Shown here one piece after another: positions 17,242 to 25,553 of a DNA stretch of 34,674 nucleotides. Positions within the stretch are counted from its first letter, which is position 1, and every line of letters starts with the position of its first letter. The notes beneath the pieces were generated by a model that was not told the origin of the DNA, made no database searches, and worked only from the letters and a program-made list of their open reading frames with translations. The position numbers were made by a program, and so were the translations under genes. Origin of the DNA: an uncultured Alphaproteobacteria bacterium (lineage in GTDB: Bacteria > Pseudomonadota > Alphaproteobacteria > Rhodobacterales > Rhodobacteraceae); assembly GCA_902596605.1 (NCBI GenBank), contig CACJUU010000016.1, forward strand, positions 1 through 34,674, given 5' to 3'.

Positions 17242-17260
17242 CGAAAATTGACCATTTTCG
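17242..17260 (+). promoter_or_regulatory. Inverted repeat in acpP leader
   Basis: CGAAAAT (17242-17248), loop TGACC, and ATTTTCG (17254-17260) form a perfect 7-bp stem. It lies downstream of the candidate promoter and 47 bases before the acpP ATG, so it would be in the 5' leader of the mRNA. It could be an RNA hairpin or an operator half-site pair; no T-run follows, so it is not a standard terminator. Confidence 0.4.
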
Positions 17261-17307
17261 TAACAGAAAACAGGCCAAATAATGGGTATGATGATGAGGA
17301 GGTTAAT

Positions 17308-17541
17308 ATGAGTGATGTTGTAGATAGAGTTAAAAAAATAGTTGTAGAGCATTTGAGTGTAGAAGAAGGCTCGATATCAAACAGTTCATCTTTTATAGAT
17401 GATTTGGGCGCGGATAGCCTTGACACAGTGGAGCTGGTGATGGCTTTTGAAGAAGAATTTGGTATAGAAATTCCAGATGATGCAGCCGAAACTATCCAGA
17501 CTGTGGGTGATGCTGTCAAGTTCATCGAAGAAAACTCTTAA
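17308..17541 (+). CDS. acpP: Acyl carrier protein
   Basis: Small acidic carrier (77 residues) that holds growing acyl chains on a phosphopantetheine arm. The attachment residue is Ser37 in [13 protein letters not shown]. Length, acidity and the [12 protein letters not shown] segment are standard. ATG 17308 is supported by a very strong GAGGAGG at 17296-17302, five bases upstream; in-frame codons further upstream would give a non-family extension. fabF follows after 39 bases. Confidence 0.97.
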   Translation: MSDVVDRVKKIVVEHLSVEEGSISNSSSFIDDLGADSLDTVELVMAFEEEFGIEIPDDAAETIQTVGDAVKFIEENS

Positions 17542-17580
17542 GGTGCCTGAAATTCGGAGCGCTACATTATATAGAAAAGC

Positions 17581-18840
17581 ATGAGACGTGTTGCAGTAAC
17601 TGGAATGGGGTTGTTGACCCCACTTGGGTGCGGCGTCGAGATAGTCTGGAATAGACTGTTAAAAGGGTTATCATCAGCAACGAAGATCACTAAATTCGAC
17701 CCGTCGGATTATTCAACAACTTATGCTTGTGAAATTCCTTTTGGTGATGACTCAGAAGAAAAATTTAATCCCGACGAGTGGATGAATTCAAAAGATAGAA
17801 GGAAAGTTGATGACTTTATTCTTTATGGTATTTGTGCGGCGGATCAAGCTGTAAAAGATGCAGGTTGGACTCCTGAAAAAGAGCAAGACTTACTTCGAAC
17901 TGGTGTAATGATAGGCTCTGGTATAGGTGGTCTTCAATCTATAGGCGACACTGCTAATTTAATCAAAGATAAGGGACCGAGGAGAGTTTCTCCTTTCTTT
18001 ATACCGGGGGCATTGATCAATTTGATCTCTGGTCAGGTCTCAATAAGATATGGCTTCAAAGGGCCAAACCATTCTGTGGTAACAGCCTGTTCAACCGGTG
18101 CGCATGCTATCGGAGATGCTGCTAGGTTTATTATATCTGGGGAAGCTGATGTAATGATCGCTGGTGGAGCTGAAAGCCCTATAACAGAACTTGGGATAGC
18201 TGGGTTCAATGCATGTAAGGCTTTATCTACAAAATTTGGAGAAGATCCAAGTATTGCAAGTAGGCCATATGATGTTGATAGAGATGGCTTTGTTATGGGA
18301 GAAGGTGCAGGGATAGTGGTTCTTGAGGAGCTTGAGCATGCAAAAAAAAGAGGTGCTAAAATATACTGTGAGGTTTTGGGTTATGGGCTGACCGGAGACG
18401 CATACCATATTACTGCGCCTCCGCCAGATGGAGACGGTGGCAAAAGATCGATGAGCGCAGCACTCAAAAGCAGTAAATCAAACATTTCTGATATTGACTA
18501 CATTAATGCACACGGTACGTCTACAATGGCTGATACCATAGAATTAGGTGCCGTTGAGTCTCTAGCTATGAATTATGCAAACAAAATATCCATGTCCTCT
18601 ACAAAATCATCAATTGGTCACTTATTAGGAGCTGCTGGCTCGGTCGAGGCTATTTTTTCAATATTATCAATTCGAGATCAAATTGTTCCACCAACTATAA
18701 ATCTTGAAAAACCAGCTGTTGATACTAAAATCGATTTAGTTCCAAAGGTTGCGCGGGAAAGAAAAGTTGATAGAGCTCTATCAAACTCCTTCGGGTTCGG
18801 CGGCACAAATGCATCTTTAGTGGTAGGAAAACTAAATTAG
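17581..18840 (+). CDS. fabF: 3-oxoacyl-ACP synthase II FabF
   Basis: Condensing enzyme that elongates acyl-ACP with malonyl-ACP, 419 residues. The catalytic triad is visible as Cys170 (TACSTG), His311 (NAHGTST) and His347 (SIGHLLGAAGS), with the conserved Lys342 before it. The N-terminus RRVAVTGMGLLTPLG and C-terminus SNSFGFGGTNASLV are typical. The ribosome site before ATG 17581 is weak, although the gene follows acpP closely. mltG follows by about 20 bases, a common alphaproteobacterial arrangement. Confidence 0.97.
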   Translation: MRRVAVTGMGLLTPLGCGVEIVWNRLLKGLSSATKITKFDPSDYSTTYACEIPFGDDSEEKFNPDEWMNSKDRRKVDDFILYGICAADQAVKDAGWTPEKEQDLLRTGVMIGSGIGGLQSIGDTANLIKDKGPRRVSPFFIPGALINLISGQVSIRYGFKGPNHSVVTACSTGAHAIGDAARFIISGEADVMIAGGAESPITELGIAGFNACKALSTKFGEDPSIASRPYDVDRDGFVMGEGAGIVVLEELEHAKKRGAKIYCEVLGYGLTGDAYHITAPPPDGDGGKRSMSAALKSSKSNISDIDYINAHGTSTMADTIELGAVESLAMNYANKISMSSTKSSIGHLLGAAGSVEAIFSILSIRDQIVPPTINLEKPAVDTKIDLVPKVARERKVDRALSNSFGFGGTNASLVVGKLN

Positions 18841-18861
18841 AAATTACTGTAAAATTGAGTG

Positions 18862-19839
18862 ATGGCTACTTTTTTTTCTAACGTTTTTTGCCTATTTTTA
18901 GCTTGTTTAATTTCTTTTTATATTGCTGTCACTAGTTTCAAACTTTACTATGAAAAGCCCGGACCAAGTGAGCAAGAACAATTATTGATCATAAAAAAGG
19001 GCCAAAGTGTTGCAAATATTGCCAGTCACCTAAAAGAATTAAATCTAATTGAAAACCGTATGGTCTTTATTCTGGTTGTGAGGCTCAAGGGCTTTCATGA
19101 CAAAATAAAGTTTGGAGAATATATGATTACAAAAACTGCCTCTATTAAAGATATTTTAGATTCAGTGATTACTGGAGTATCGTTCCAGAATAAAATCACT
19201 ATTCCCGAGGGTCTCAGCACGATTTCAGTAATACATCGGATAAATAATGATTCTAGGATTAAAGGCGATTTGATTAGTTTCAGCGAGGAGGGTGTGCTTG
19301 CTCCCAATACATACAGCTTTGATATTACCACAGAGAAAAAAGATCTCTTCTTAAAGATGAGAAAAAATCAAGAGAGGATTTTAGAAGCTGCGTGGGATAA
19401 AAGGGATCCTGATTTGCCGCTGAATAATGCTTCGGAGCTTTTAATTTTGGCATCTATAGTCGAGAAGGAATCTGGTAATGAGGAGGACAAAAAAAAAGTT
19501 GCTTCTGTGTTTTTAAATCGTTTGAAAAAAAAAATGAGATTGCAATCTGATCCAACTGTTGTCTATAGTTTAACAAAAGGTAAAGAGCCGTTAAATAGAG
19601 AGCTTAGTAGAAGTGATCTTAAAACAAAGTCCCCCTTTAATACATATAAAATTGATGGACTGCCACCTAGCCCAATTTGCAATCCAAGCAAGGCATCAAT
19701 TCACGCGGTTTCAAATCCACTTAAAACAGACTTCTTGTTTTTTGTAGCTAATGGAGAGGGAGGGCATAATTTTTCAGACAATCTCAAGCAGCACAACAGG
19801 TTTGTTAAAGAGTATAGAAAATTGAAGATAGAAAATTGA
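18862..19839 (+). CDS. mltG: Endolytic transglycosylase MltG
   Basis: Inner-membrane lytic transglycosylase (YceG family) thought to terminate nascent glycan strands. The 325-residue protein has one N-terminal membrane helix (about 4-25), a LysM-like subdomain (about 38-100) and the YceG catalytic core: ILASIVEKES, where Glu201 aligns with the catalytic Glu of E. coli MltG, then QSDPTVVYSL, SPFNTYKIDGLPPSPI and FVANGEGGHNFS. The start is ATG 18862; a GTG directly before it at 18859 would add one residue. It lies 21 bases after fabF and 37 before cysE. Confidence 0.95.
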   Translation: MATFFSNVFCLFLACLISFYIAVTSFKLYYEKPGPSEQEQLLIIKKGQSVANIASHLKELNLIENRMVFILVVRLKGFHDKIKFGEYMITKTASIKDILDSVITGVSFQNKITIPEGLSTISVIHRINNDSRIKGDLISFSEEGVLAPNTYSFDITTEKKDLFLKMRKNQERILEAAWDKRDPDLPLNNASELLILASIVEKESGNEEDKKKVASVFLNRLKKKMRLQSDPTVVYSLTKGKEPLNRELSRSDLKTKSPFNTYKIDGLPPSPICNPSKASIHAVSNPLKTDFLFFVANGEGGHNFSDNLKQHNRFVKEYRKLKIEN

Positions 19840-19845
19840 TTTTTT

Positions 19846-19859
19846 AACATAATTATGTT
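19846..19859. promoter_or_regulatory. 14-bp perfect palindrome between mltG and cysE
   Basis: AACATAATTATGTT is a perfect 14-bp palindrome in the 37-base gap before cysE. It could be a binding site for a dimeric regulator of cysE or a chance product of AT-rich DNA. No other copy was noticed by eye in the window. Confidence 0.3.
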
Positions 19860-19876
19860 GTTAATAAGAATTATTT

Positions 19877-20689
19877 ATGGAGTCGTTGTTATTGGAACAA
19901 AGTGATATAAAAATAAAGAAGATTTGGGAAACAATCTGCAAGGAAGCTCAGGTATCCTTAAAGAAATCTAATTACATGAAAAAATATTTTAATAACAACG
20001 TTTTGGATCAAAGTAGTTTCGGCGATGCATTATCGCATATCATCGCTGTAAAGGTTTCTAGCCCTGATTTTGAATTAGGACAGCTCATTCCAATACTGCA
20101 ACAGCAGATTAGTAATTTCCCTTATATATGTGATTACGCAGTGGATGACTTGATTGCCTTTTATGAAAGAGATCCTGCTTGCCACTGGTTTTATCAACCT
20201 TTTCTTTTTTACAAAGGATTTATTGCTTTACAAGTACACCGAATAGCAAATGCACTTTACAATAATGGAGACATAGATTTTTCTCTTTATTTACAAATGA
20301 AAGTATCAGAGGTTTTCAGTATAGATATTCATCCTGGAGCAACAATAGGTAAAGGCATCATGTTTGATCATGCTCATAATCTCGTTATCGGAGAAACGGC
20401 CAAAGTTGGGGATAATGTCTCTATTTTGCATTCTGTCACTCTAGGTGGTACTGGAAAAGTTCGGGGTGACAGACACCCTAAGATAGGAAATAATGTTTTA
20501 ATTGGAGCAGGTGCAAAAATATTAGGCAATATTTCGATTGGAGAGTGTTCTAGAGTCGCTGCTGGTTCGTTAGTCTTGAAATCAGTGGATCCTTTTAAGA
20601 CCGTAGCAGGGGTGCCCGCTAAAGTGGTAGGAAGTTCAGGGTGTCCCGAACCATCAAAAATGATGGACCAAATTTTAAACAAAAATTAG
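19877..20689 (+). CDS. cysE: Serine O-acetyltransferase
   Basis: Makes O-acetylserine from serine and acetyl-CoA, the first step of cysteine synthesis. The 270-residue product has the all-helical N-terminal SAT domain (residues about 10-115, with AFYERDPACHWFYQPFLFYKG) and the left-handed beta-helix of hexapeptide repeats. Active-site residues match the family: Asp150 and His152 in DIHPGA, Asp164 and His165 in MFDHAHN. The glycine-rich loop LGGTGKVRGDRHPKIG is complete. The C-terminal tail ends near LNKN without the Ile that in E. coli mediates cysteine synthase docking. It ends one base from the convergent pdhC stop. Confidence 0.95.
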   Translation: MESLLLEQSDIKIKKIWETICKEAQVSLKKSNYMKKYFNNNVLDQSSFGDALSHIIAVKVSSPDFELGQLIPILQQQISNFPYICDYAVDDLIAFYERDPACHWFYQPFLFYKGFIALQVHRIANALYNNGDIDFSLYLQMKVSEVFSIDIHPGATIGKGIMFDHAHNLVIGETAKVGDNVSILHSVTLGGTGKVRGDRHPKIGNNVLIGAGAKILGNISIGECSRVAAGSLVLKSVDPFKTVAGVPAKVVGSSGCPEPSKMMDQILNKN

Positions 20690-20690
20690 T

Positions 20691-21566
20691 TTATTTTATC
20701 ATTAAAACATTAGGATTTTGTAGGTAGAATACTATTCTATCAAGGAGCTTCGCTGCAAGCTCTCCATCAATCGTTCTATGATCAACGGATAATGTTAAGT
20801 AAACTTGTTTGCATGATAAAAAGCTTCCGTTTTCACTAATAACCTCGTCTTTAACTGCCCCAACTGCTAATATTGATGAATTTGGTGGGTTAATAATCGC
20901 ATCGAAGTTTTCGATAGAAAACATCCCTAAGTTCGAAATGGCATGCGCACAGTCTATAAAGTCACTGTTTCGCAGTTGTTTTTTCTTTGCTTTTTCAATA
21001 AGCTCCTTCATTTCTGAGGAAATTTGACTTAATGATTTTTTATCAATGTTTCTAAGAGTTGGGGTATACAGTCCTGCTTCAGTTGATATAGCTACTCCAA
21101 TTGCTACTTCGTTAAATTTTAACATATGTTGCTCTTGCCAGATCATATTACAGTCAGGAAAGTCTATTAAAGCACAAGCACACGCTTTTATAAAAAAGTC
21201 ATTTATTGATATTTTATTGTTTTTTTCAAGTAAATCATTTGTCTTATTTCTAAAGTTTATCAATTCATCTACTCTAGCTTTACGTCTTAAGTAAAAGTGA
21301 GGTATTGACGACTTTGAAAGGGTTAGCTTTTCCGCAATTATTCGTCTTATTTTAGGTACATTTATTACCTCATGGTCTATACCATTAACTTGTCCGGCAT
21401 TATTCTTTTGTTCGATTTCTTTTTTAGACGAGGGTAACTTTAAATGTTTTTCGATATCAATTTTTGTGATTCTTCCCCTTGGTCCAGTACCTATGATATC
21501 TTCGATATTTATAGAATTCAAAGAGGCTAACTTTTTGGCTAAAGGTGTTATAAATATTCTACCCAT
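20691..21566 (-). CDS. pdhC: Pyruvate dehydrogenase E2 acetyltransferase lacking lipoyl domain
   Basis: Dihydrolipoamide acetyltransferase core subunit, but only 291 residues. It begins with the peripheral subunit-binding domain (residues 3-41: ITPLAKKLA, then GTGPRGRITKIDIEKHL), a short linker (42-66) and the catalytic domain (67-291) with the active-site DHRTIDG (262-268, His263 and Asp267) and SNLGMFSIENFDAIINPP. Alphaproteobacterial PdhC normally has an N-terminal lipoyl domain of about 80 residues before this; here only 7 bases separate its ATG from the pdhB stop, so the domain is not lost by a wrong start. Acetyl transfer must therefore depend on the lipoyl domain of PdhB or of another protein. 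Confidence 0.93.
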   Translation of the reverse strand: MGRIFITPLAKKLASLNSINIEDIIGTGPRGRITKIDIEKHLKLPSSKKEIEQKNNAGQVNGIDHEVINVPKIRRIIAEKLTLSKSSIPHFYLRRKARVDELINFRNKTNDLLEKNNKISINDFFIKACACALIDFPDCNMIWQEQHMLKFNEVAIGVAISTEAGLYTPTLRNIDKKSLSQISSEMKELIEKAKKKQLRNSDFIDCAHAISNLGMFSIENFDAIINPPNSSILAVGAVKDEVISENGSFLSCKQVYLTLSVDHRTIDGELAAKLLDRIVFYLQNPNVLMIK

Positions 21567-21573
21567 AATTTAT

Positions 21574-22965
21574 TTAATCTTTATAGAGAACTTGTTTGAC
21601 AGAAAAAACAATCTCGTCTGGAGTAATTAAAGCCGCTTTTTCCAAATTCTCTGCATAGGGCATAGGAACGTCTTTCCCTGTGCAATTCAAAACCGGGGCA
21701 TCCAAGTAGTCAAATGCTCTTATCATGATTTGCGAGCCAATATAGCTTCCAACTGAACAAACAGGAAAAGATTCTTCCACGGTTACACATCTATTAGTCT
21801 TTTTCACTGACTGTATTATTGTATCGAAGTCAATTGGCCTTATTGTTCTTAGATCGATTATCTCTGCACTTATTCCTAATTCCTTCAGCTTCATATCAGC
21901 CTCAAGCGTGTGCACCATGCCGATTCCATAGCTAATGATTGTCACGTCCTGTCCGGTTGAAATAGTTTTCGCCTTTCCAATTGGTATAATTTGTTCAGAG
22001 GCAATATTTACTGGAAACGACTTCCCATACAAAATCTCATTTTCAAGAAAAATAACCGGATTATTTTCTCTAATCGCTGACTTTAGTAAACCTTTTGCAT
22101 CTTCTGCAGAAAATGGCTGAATCACTTTCAAACCTGGAATTGAAGCGTATAATGATGCGAAATCTTGGCTATGTTGAGCTGCTACTCTAGCGGCTGCTCC
22201 ATTTGGCCCCCTAAAGACAATTGGACAATTAATTTGTCCACCTGACATATAATTTGTTTTAGCTGCTGAGTTAATTATCTGATCTAAAGCCTGCATAGCG
22301 AAATTGAATGTCATGAACTCGACTATTGGTCTTATTCCGGTAAAAGCAGCTCCAACAGCTAGTCCAGTGAACCCATGCTCAGTGATAGGAGTATCAATTA
22401 CTCGTTCCGACCCAAACTCTTCAAGCAAGCCCTGACTAACTTTGTATGCTCCTTGATACTCTCCTACCTCTTCACCCATCAGAAAAACGTCATTATCAAG
22501 TCTCATCTCCTCGGCGATAGCGCTGTTTATTGCTTCCCTAACAGTTAATTCATTCACCACCTGATTTTCTATTGTCTCATTATTAAGCATTTTGTTGTCT
22601 TCAAAATTCTTGTCTACATTATCCAAATTACCTTCTTCGCTCAAAACTTGTTCATTATTATCAATACTTACAGGTTCAATTTTCTTGATATCATCAACCT
22701 TTCTTATGTTAATTTCCTCAGCGCCTTCAGTTTCAATTATGGCAATCAAGGAATTAACTTTTATATTCTCCGTTCCCTCCTTTACAATTAGTTCAACAAT
22801 AGTGCCTTCCTCAATACTTTCATATTCCATTAGAGCTTTATCCGTTTCGATATCAGCTATGATATCACCTGGTTTAACCTTATCTCCAGGGCTGACGTAC
22901 CATTTTGCAAGGCTACCTTCTTCCATAGTGGGTGAAAGAGAGGGCATTAAAATTTCGGTCTTCAT
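21574..22965 (-). CDS. pdhB: Pyruvate dehydrogenase E1 beta with N-terminal lipoyl domain
   Basis: Beta chain of the thiamine-diphosphate pyruvate decarboxylase, 463 residues. Residues 1-78 are a lipoyl domain with the lipoylated Lys43 in ETDKALMEY. Residues about 79-137 are an acidic, Asn-rich flexible linker. From about 138 the E1-beta fold follows ([55 protein letters not shown], and a C-terminal transketolase domain with [11 protein letters not shown]). The fused lipoyl domain on E1-beta is a known alphaproteobacterial feature. ATG 22965 has AGGA 7 bases upstream. It lies 15 bases after pdhA and 7 before pdhC. Confidence 0.96.
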   Translation of the reverse strand: MKTEILMPSLSPTMEEGSLAKWYVSPGDKVKPGDIIADIETDKALMEYESIEEGTIVELIVKEGTENIKVNSLIAIIETEGAEEINIRKVDDIKKIEPVSIDNNEQVLSEEGNLDNVDKNFEDNKMLNNETIENQVVNELTVREAINSAIAEEMRLDNDVFLMGEEVGEYQGAYKVSQGLLEEFGSERVIDTPITEHGFTGLAVGAAFTGIRPIVEFMTFNFAMQALDQIINSAAKTNYMSGGQINCPIVFRGPNGAAARVAAQHSQDFASLYASIPGLKVIQPFSAEDAKGLLKSAIRENNPVIFLENEILYGKSFPVNIASEQIIPIGKAKTISTGQDVTIISYGIGMVHTLEADMKLKELGISAEIIDLRTIRPIDFDTIIQSVKKTNRCVTVEESFPVCSVGSYIGSQIMIRAFDYLDAPVLNCTGKDVPMPYAENLEKAALITPDEIVFSVKQVLYKD

Positions 22966-22980
22966 TTTTTTTCCTAATAT

Positions 22981-23955
22981 TTAACCAGCATACACATCAG
23001 TCCAAAGCTCCTCAATATCAGGTTCTGGGCTGTTTAAAGCGAAGTCTGACGCTTCAGTTACTATTGCTTTAATCTCAGCATCCGTTGCTTTAAACTGCTT
23101 CTCTGAGATTTTATGTTTTTCTATCAATATAGACCGTAGCATATCTATTGGGTCTTTCTCTTCTCTGACCTTTTGCACCTCTTCTCTAGTTCGATATTTT
23201 GCTGGGTCAGACATAGAGTGCCCCCTGTATCTGTATGTTTTCATTTCAAGTATAAACGGGCCTTCACCGGCCCTACAATGATCAGCCGCGTGAGCAGCTT
23301 CTTTTGCTACATCAAGAACATTCATACCATTAACGGCTTTCCCTGGAATATTGAAAGCCAGTCCTCTTGCAAACATCTCTTCGGTTGAGGACGCTCGAAC
23401 CATTGAGGTCCCCATGGCATACTGGTTATTTTCAATAACAAAAACTACTGGTAATTTCCAAAGTGAAGCCATATTGAAAGCTTCGTAAACTTGTCCTTGA
23501 TTTGCAGCCCCCTCACCAAAGTATGTGAAACATACGCGACTATTTTTTTTATATTTATTTGCAAAAGCGATGCCGGCCCCAATTGGTACTTGTGCGCCTA
23601 CAATTCCGTGCCCTCCATAAAAGCCTTCACTTTTAGAGAACATATGCATAGACCCCCCTTTACCCTTTGAGTATCCAGTAAAACGACCCGTCAGTTCTGC
23701 CATGACCATTTTTGGATCCATACCACAAGCAAGCATATGACCATGATCTCTATAAGATGTAATGTTTTGATCTCCCTTCTCCTTAATAGCATCTATTCCC
23801 ACAACAACAGCTTCCTGGCCAATATACAAATGACAAAATCCTCCTATGTGTCCCATGCCATAAAGCTGCCCCGCTTTTTCTTCAAATCTTCTAATTAGGA
23901 GCATCTTGTGATAAAGTTCAAGCAACTCTTTTTTTGACATCACTGTTTTGTTCAT
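22981..23955 (-). CDS. pdhA: Pyruvate dehydrogenase E1 alpha
   Basis: Alpha chain of pyruvate dehydrogenase E1, 324 residues. The thiamine-diphosphate motif runs from GEG (147-149) to NN (176-177). Other landmarks are RRFEEKAGQLYGMG, HLYIGQEA, YRDHGHMLA, and the active-site loop YRYRGHSMSDPAKYR. The gene starts at ATG 23955 and heads pdhA-pdhB-pdhC. The 30-base gap to ftsB contains a small AT-rich inverted repeat. Confidence 0.97.
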   Translation of the reverse strand: MNKTVMSKKELLELYHKMLLIRRFEEKAGQLYGMGHIGGFCHLYIGQEAVVVGIDAIKEKGDQNITSYRDHGHMLACGMDPKMVMAELTGRFTGYSKGKGGSMHMFSKSEGFYGGHGIVGAQVPIGAGIAFANKYKKNSRVCFTYFGEGAANQGQVYEAFNMASLWKLPVVFVIENNQYAMGTSMVRASSTEEMFARGLAFNIPGKAVNGMNVLDVAKEAAHAADHCRAGEGPFILEMKTYRYRGHSMSDPAKYRTREEVQKVREEKDPIDMLRSILIEKHKISEKQFKATDAEIKAIVTEASDFALNSPEPDIEELWTDVYAG

Positions 23956-23960
23956 GAATA

Positions 23961-23978
23961 TAGTTTAGTATTAAACTA
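23961..23978. promoter_or_regulatory. Short inverted repeat between ftsB and pdhA
   Basis: TAGTTTA (23961-23967), loop GTAT, TAAACTA (23972-23978) is a perfect 7-bp stem that fills most of the 30-base spacer just before pdhA. It is entirely AT-rich apart from one G/C pair and could be an operator or weak hairpin controlling the pdh genes. Confidence 0.3.
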
Positions 23979-23985
23979 AATATTT

Positions 23986-24342
23986 TCAATATCTAATTTT
24001 AAATACTATTAGTTCATCTTCACCAATTAGTCCTAAAATTTTTCTTGCCTGCTGGTCAAGAAGCTCTAAGTCAAGACTTGTATCCGAAAGCCGCTTAATT
24101 TGGTTTTTAACTACCTTAGTTCTTTCATTTACTAACCTCAATTCTTTGGTCAAAGCTTTTTCTTTTGCTAAAAGATTGTACTTGGAAGAAACACCAAACT
24201 CTCCTTTGAATGATGCAATAATAAAATAAAAGCAAAGTATAAAGCATACAGCGGACAAAGTAATATCTAAAATTTTAAAGCTTTTGAACAATTTAGAATC
24301 CTCAAACGAATCATTGCATACTTGATTCGTAAAAGGAATCAT
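23986..24342 (-). CDS. ftsB: Septum formation initiator FtsB/DivIC-like
   Basis: A 118-residue bitopic division protein: short cytoplasmic N-terminus, one membrane helix (about residues 25-45, LDITLSAVCFILCFYFIIAS) and a periplasmic coiled coil (about 57-92, rich in Leu, Glu and Lys), then LDQQARKILGLIGEDELIVF, the family's end motif. FtsB bridges FtsQ and FtsL in the divisome. The location between pgk and pdhA follows the common alphaproteobacterial order near eno/pdh. It starts 4 bases after the pgk stop. Confidence 0.86.
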   Translation of the reverse strand: MIPFTNQVCNDSFEDSKLFKSFKILDITLSAVCFILCFYFIIASFKGEFGVSSKYNLLAKEKALTKELRLVNERTKVVKNQIKRLSDTSLDLELLDQQARKILGLIGEDELIVFKIRY

Positions 24343-24346
24343 TTTT

Positions 24347-25534
24347 TTATACTTTCAGTGATTCGATCCCAGGAAGTGATTTGCCTTCTAACCATTCCAG
24401 AAAAGCGCCTCCAGCAGTTGAAACATAACTAAATTTTGAAATTGAAGCGGATGTTTTAAGAGCACTGACAGTATCACCACCCCCTGCTATTGAGATTAAT
24501 TGCTTTTTTGAAGTTCTATTTGCTGCGTAGTTTGCTATATTATTAGTTCCTTGATCAAATGGTCGAGTTTCAAATGCACCCAGCGGGCCATTCCAAATCA
24601 AGGTCTTTGATTTATCAATTATATCCATTATGTTTTTTTGAGACTGTTTTCCTATATCAAGTATCATTTTATCTATTGGGCAACAATCAACTCTAAAGGT
24701 TTGGGCTTCCTTCTTTTCAATAATTGAGTCGGCACAGACTATATCTAGAGGTAGTACTAACTTACATTTTTTATATTTCAGTTCTTGGATTATTTTTTTT
24801 GCAGTCTGTATCATTTTCTTTTCTGTAAGTGATACTCCAATTCCATATCCCTGAGCACTTAGAAATGTATTGGCCATTGCCCCACCAATTATCAAATATT
24901 CTACTTTATTGCTTAAATTATTTAGAAGCTCAATTTTTGTCGAAATCTTAGAACCTCCAACAATAGCTGTAACTGGTTTTAAAGGTTTGTCTAATGCTAA
25001 AGACAAAGCTTTAAGTTCACTTTGAACAAGGAAACCTGCAAAACTTGGAAGATAATTAGTTATACCCTGAGTAGAGGCATGAGCTCTATGTGAAACTGAA
25101 AAGGCATCATTACAATAAACATTGCCAAGTGACGCAAGTTTCGAGCTAAAATCAGGATCATTAAGCTCCTCTAATTTGGAAAATCGTACATTCTCCAATA
25201 AGAAAATTGAGGGGAAAGGGGCGGCTTCAATTTCTTTGCTCCATAAGTCTATTTCAAGTGATGGCAAAAATTTTATATCTAAATTGAGGGTTTCATTTAG
25301 GTATCCCAACAATTTTCTTAAGCTTAGATCTTTATTTATTATTCCATTTGGTCTTCCAAAGTGCGAAAGTATAACTACCCGGTTTTCGTTTTTTATTAGA
25401 TGATGTATTGTTTCTTTTGTTTTCTCTATTCTTGATGTATCGCTACTCTTTCCATTTGAATAAGGAACGTTTAGGTCAAGACGGAGGACTACTGTCTGTT
25501 TTCTTATATTGGCATCTTGAATTTTTTTTATCAT
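24347..25534 (-). CDS. pgk: Phosphoglycerate kinase
   Basis: Glycolytic and gluconeogenic kinase exchanging phosphate between 1,3-bisphosphoglycerate and ADP. The 395-residue product has RLDLNVP, SHFGRPNG, AHASTQGI, VGGSKISTKIELL, NGPLGAFE, the nucleotide loop SIAGGGDTVSAL and the end motif STAGGAFLEWLEGK. I chose ATG 25534; a TTG at 25543 is the alternative. Neither has a clear ribosome site. It lies 19 bases after tkt; gap (glyceraldehyde-3-phosphate dehydrogenase), often between these two, is absent. Confidence 0.96.
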   Translation of the reverse strand: MIKKIQDANIRKQTVVLRLDLNVPYSNGKSSDTSRIEKTKETIHHLIKNENRVVILSHFGRPNGIINKDLSLRKLLGYLNETLNLDIKFLPSLEIDLWSKEIEAAPFPSIFLLENVRFSKLEELNDPDFSSKLASLGNVYCNDAFSVSHRAHASTQGITNYLPSFAGFLVQSELKALSLALDKPLKPVTAIVGGSKISTKIELLNNLSNKVEYLIIGGAMANTFLSAQGYGIGVSLTEKKMIQTAKKIIQELKYKKCKLVLPLDIVCADSIIEKKEAQTFRVDCCPIDKMILDIGKQSQKNIMDIIDKSKTLIWNGPLGAFETRPFDQGTNNIANYAANRTSKKQLISIAGGGDTVSALKTSASISKFSYVSTAGGAFLEWLEGKSLPGIESLKV

Positions 25535-25553
25535 CAGGATCAAAAAAATGCAA

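Noticed and set aside
17203-17307. N-terminal extension of acyl carrier protein
   Set aside because: No conserved ACP sequence is encoded there, and GAGGAGG at 17296-17302 marks ATG 17308.
20651-20666. Hairpin CCATCA-AAAA-TGATGG near the cysE/pdhC convergence as a bidirectional terminator
   Set aside because: The stem is only 6 bp, lies inside the cysE coding region and has no T-run on either strand directly after it.
22592-22984. 130-codon plus-strand frame opposite the pdhB lipoyl region
   Set aside because: Complement of the conserved lipoyl domain and linker; the Ser/Leu/Ile bias is a by-product of the antisense strand.
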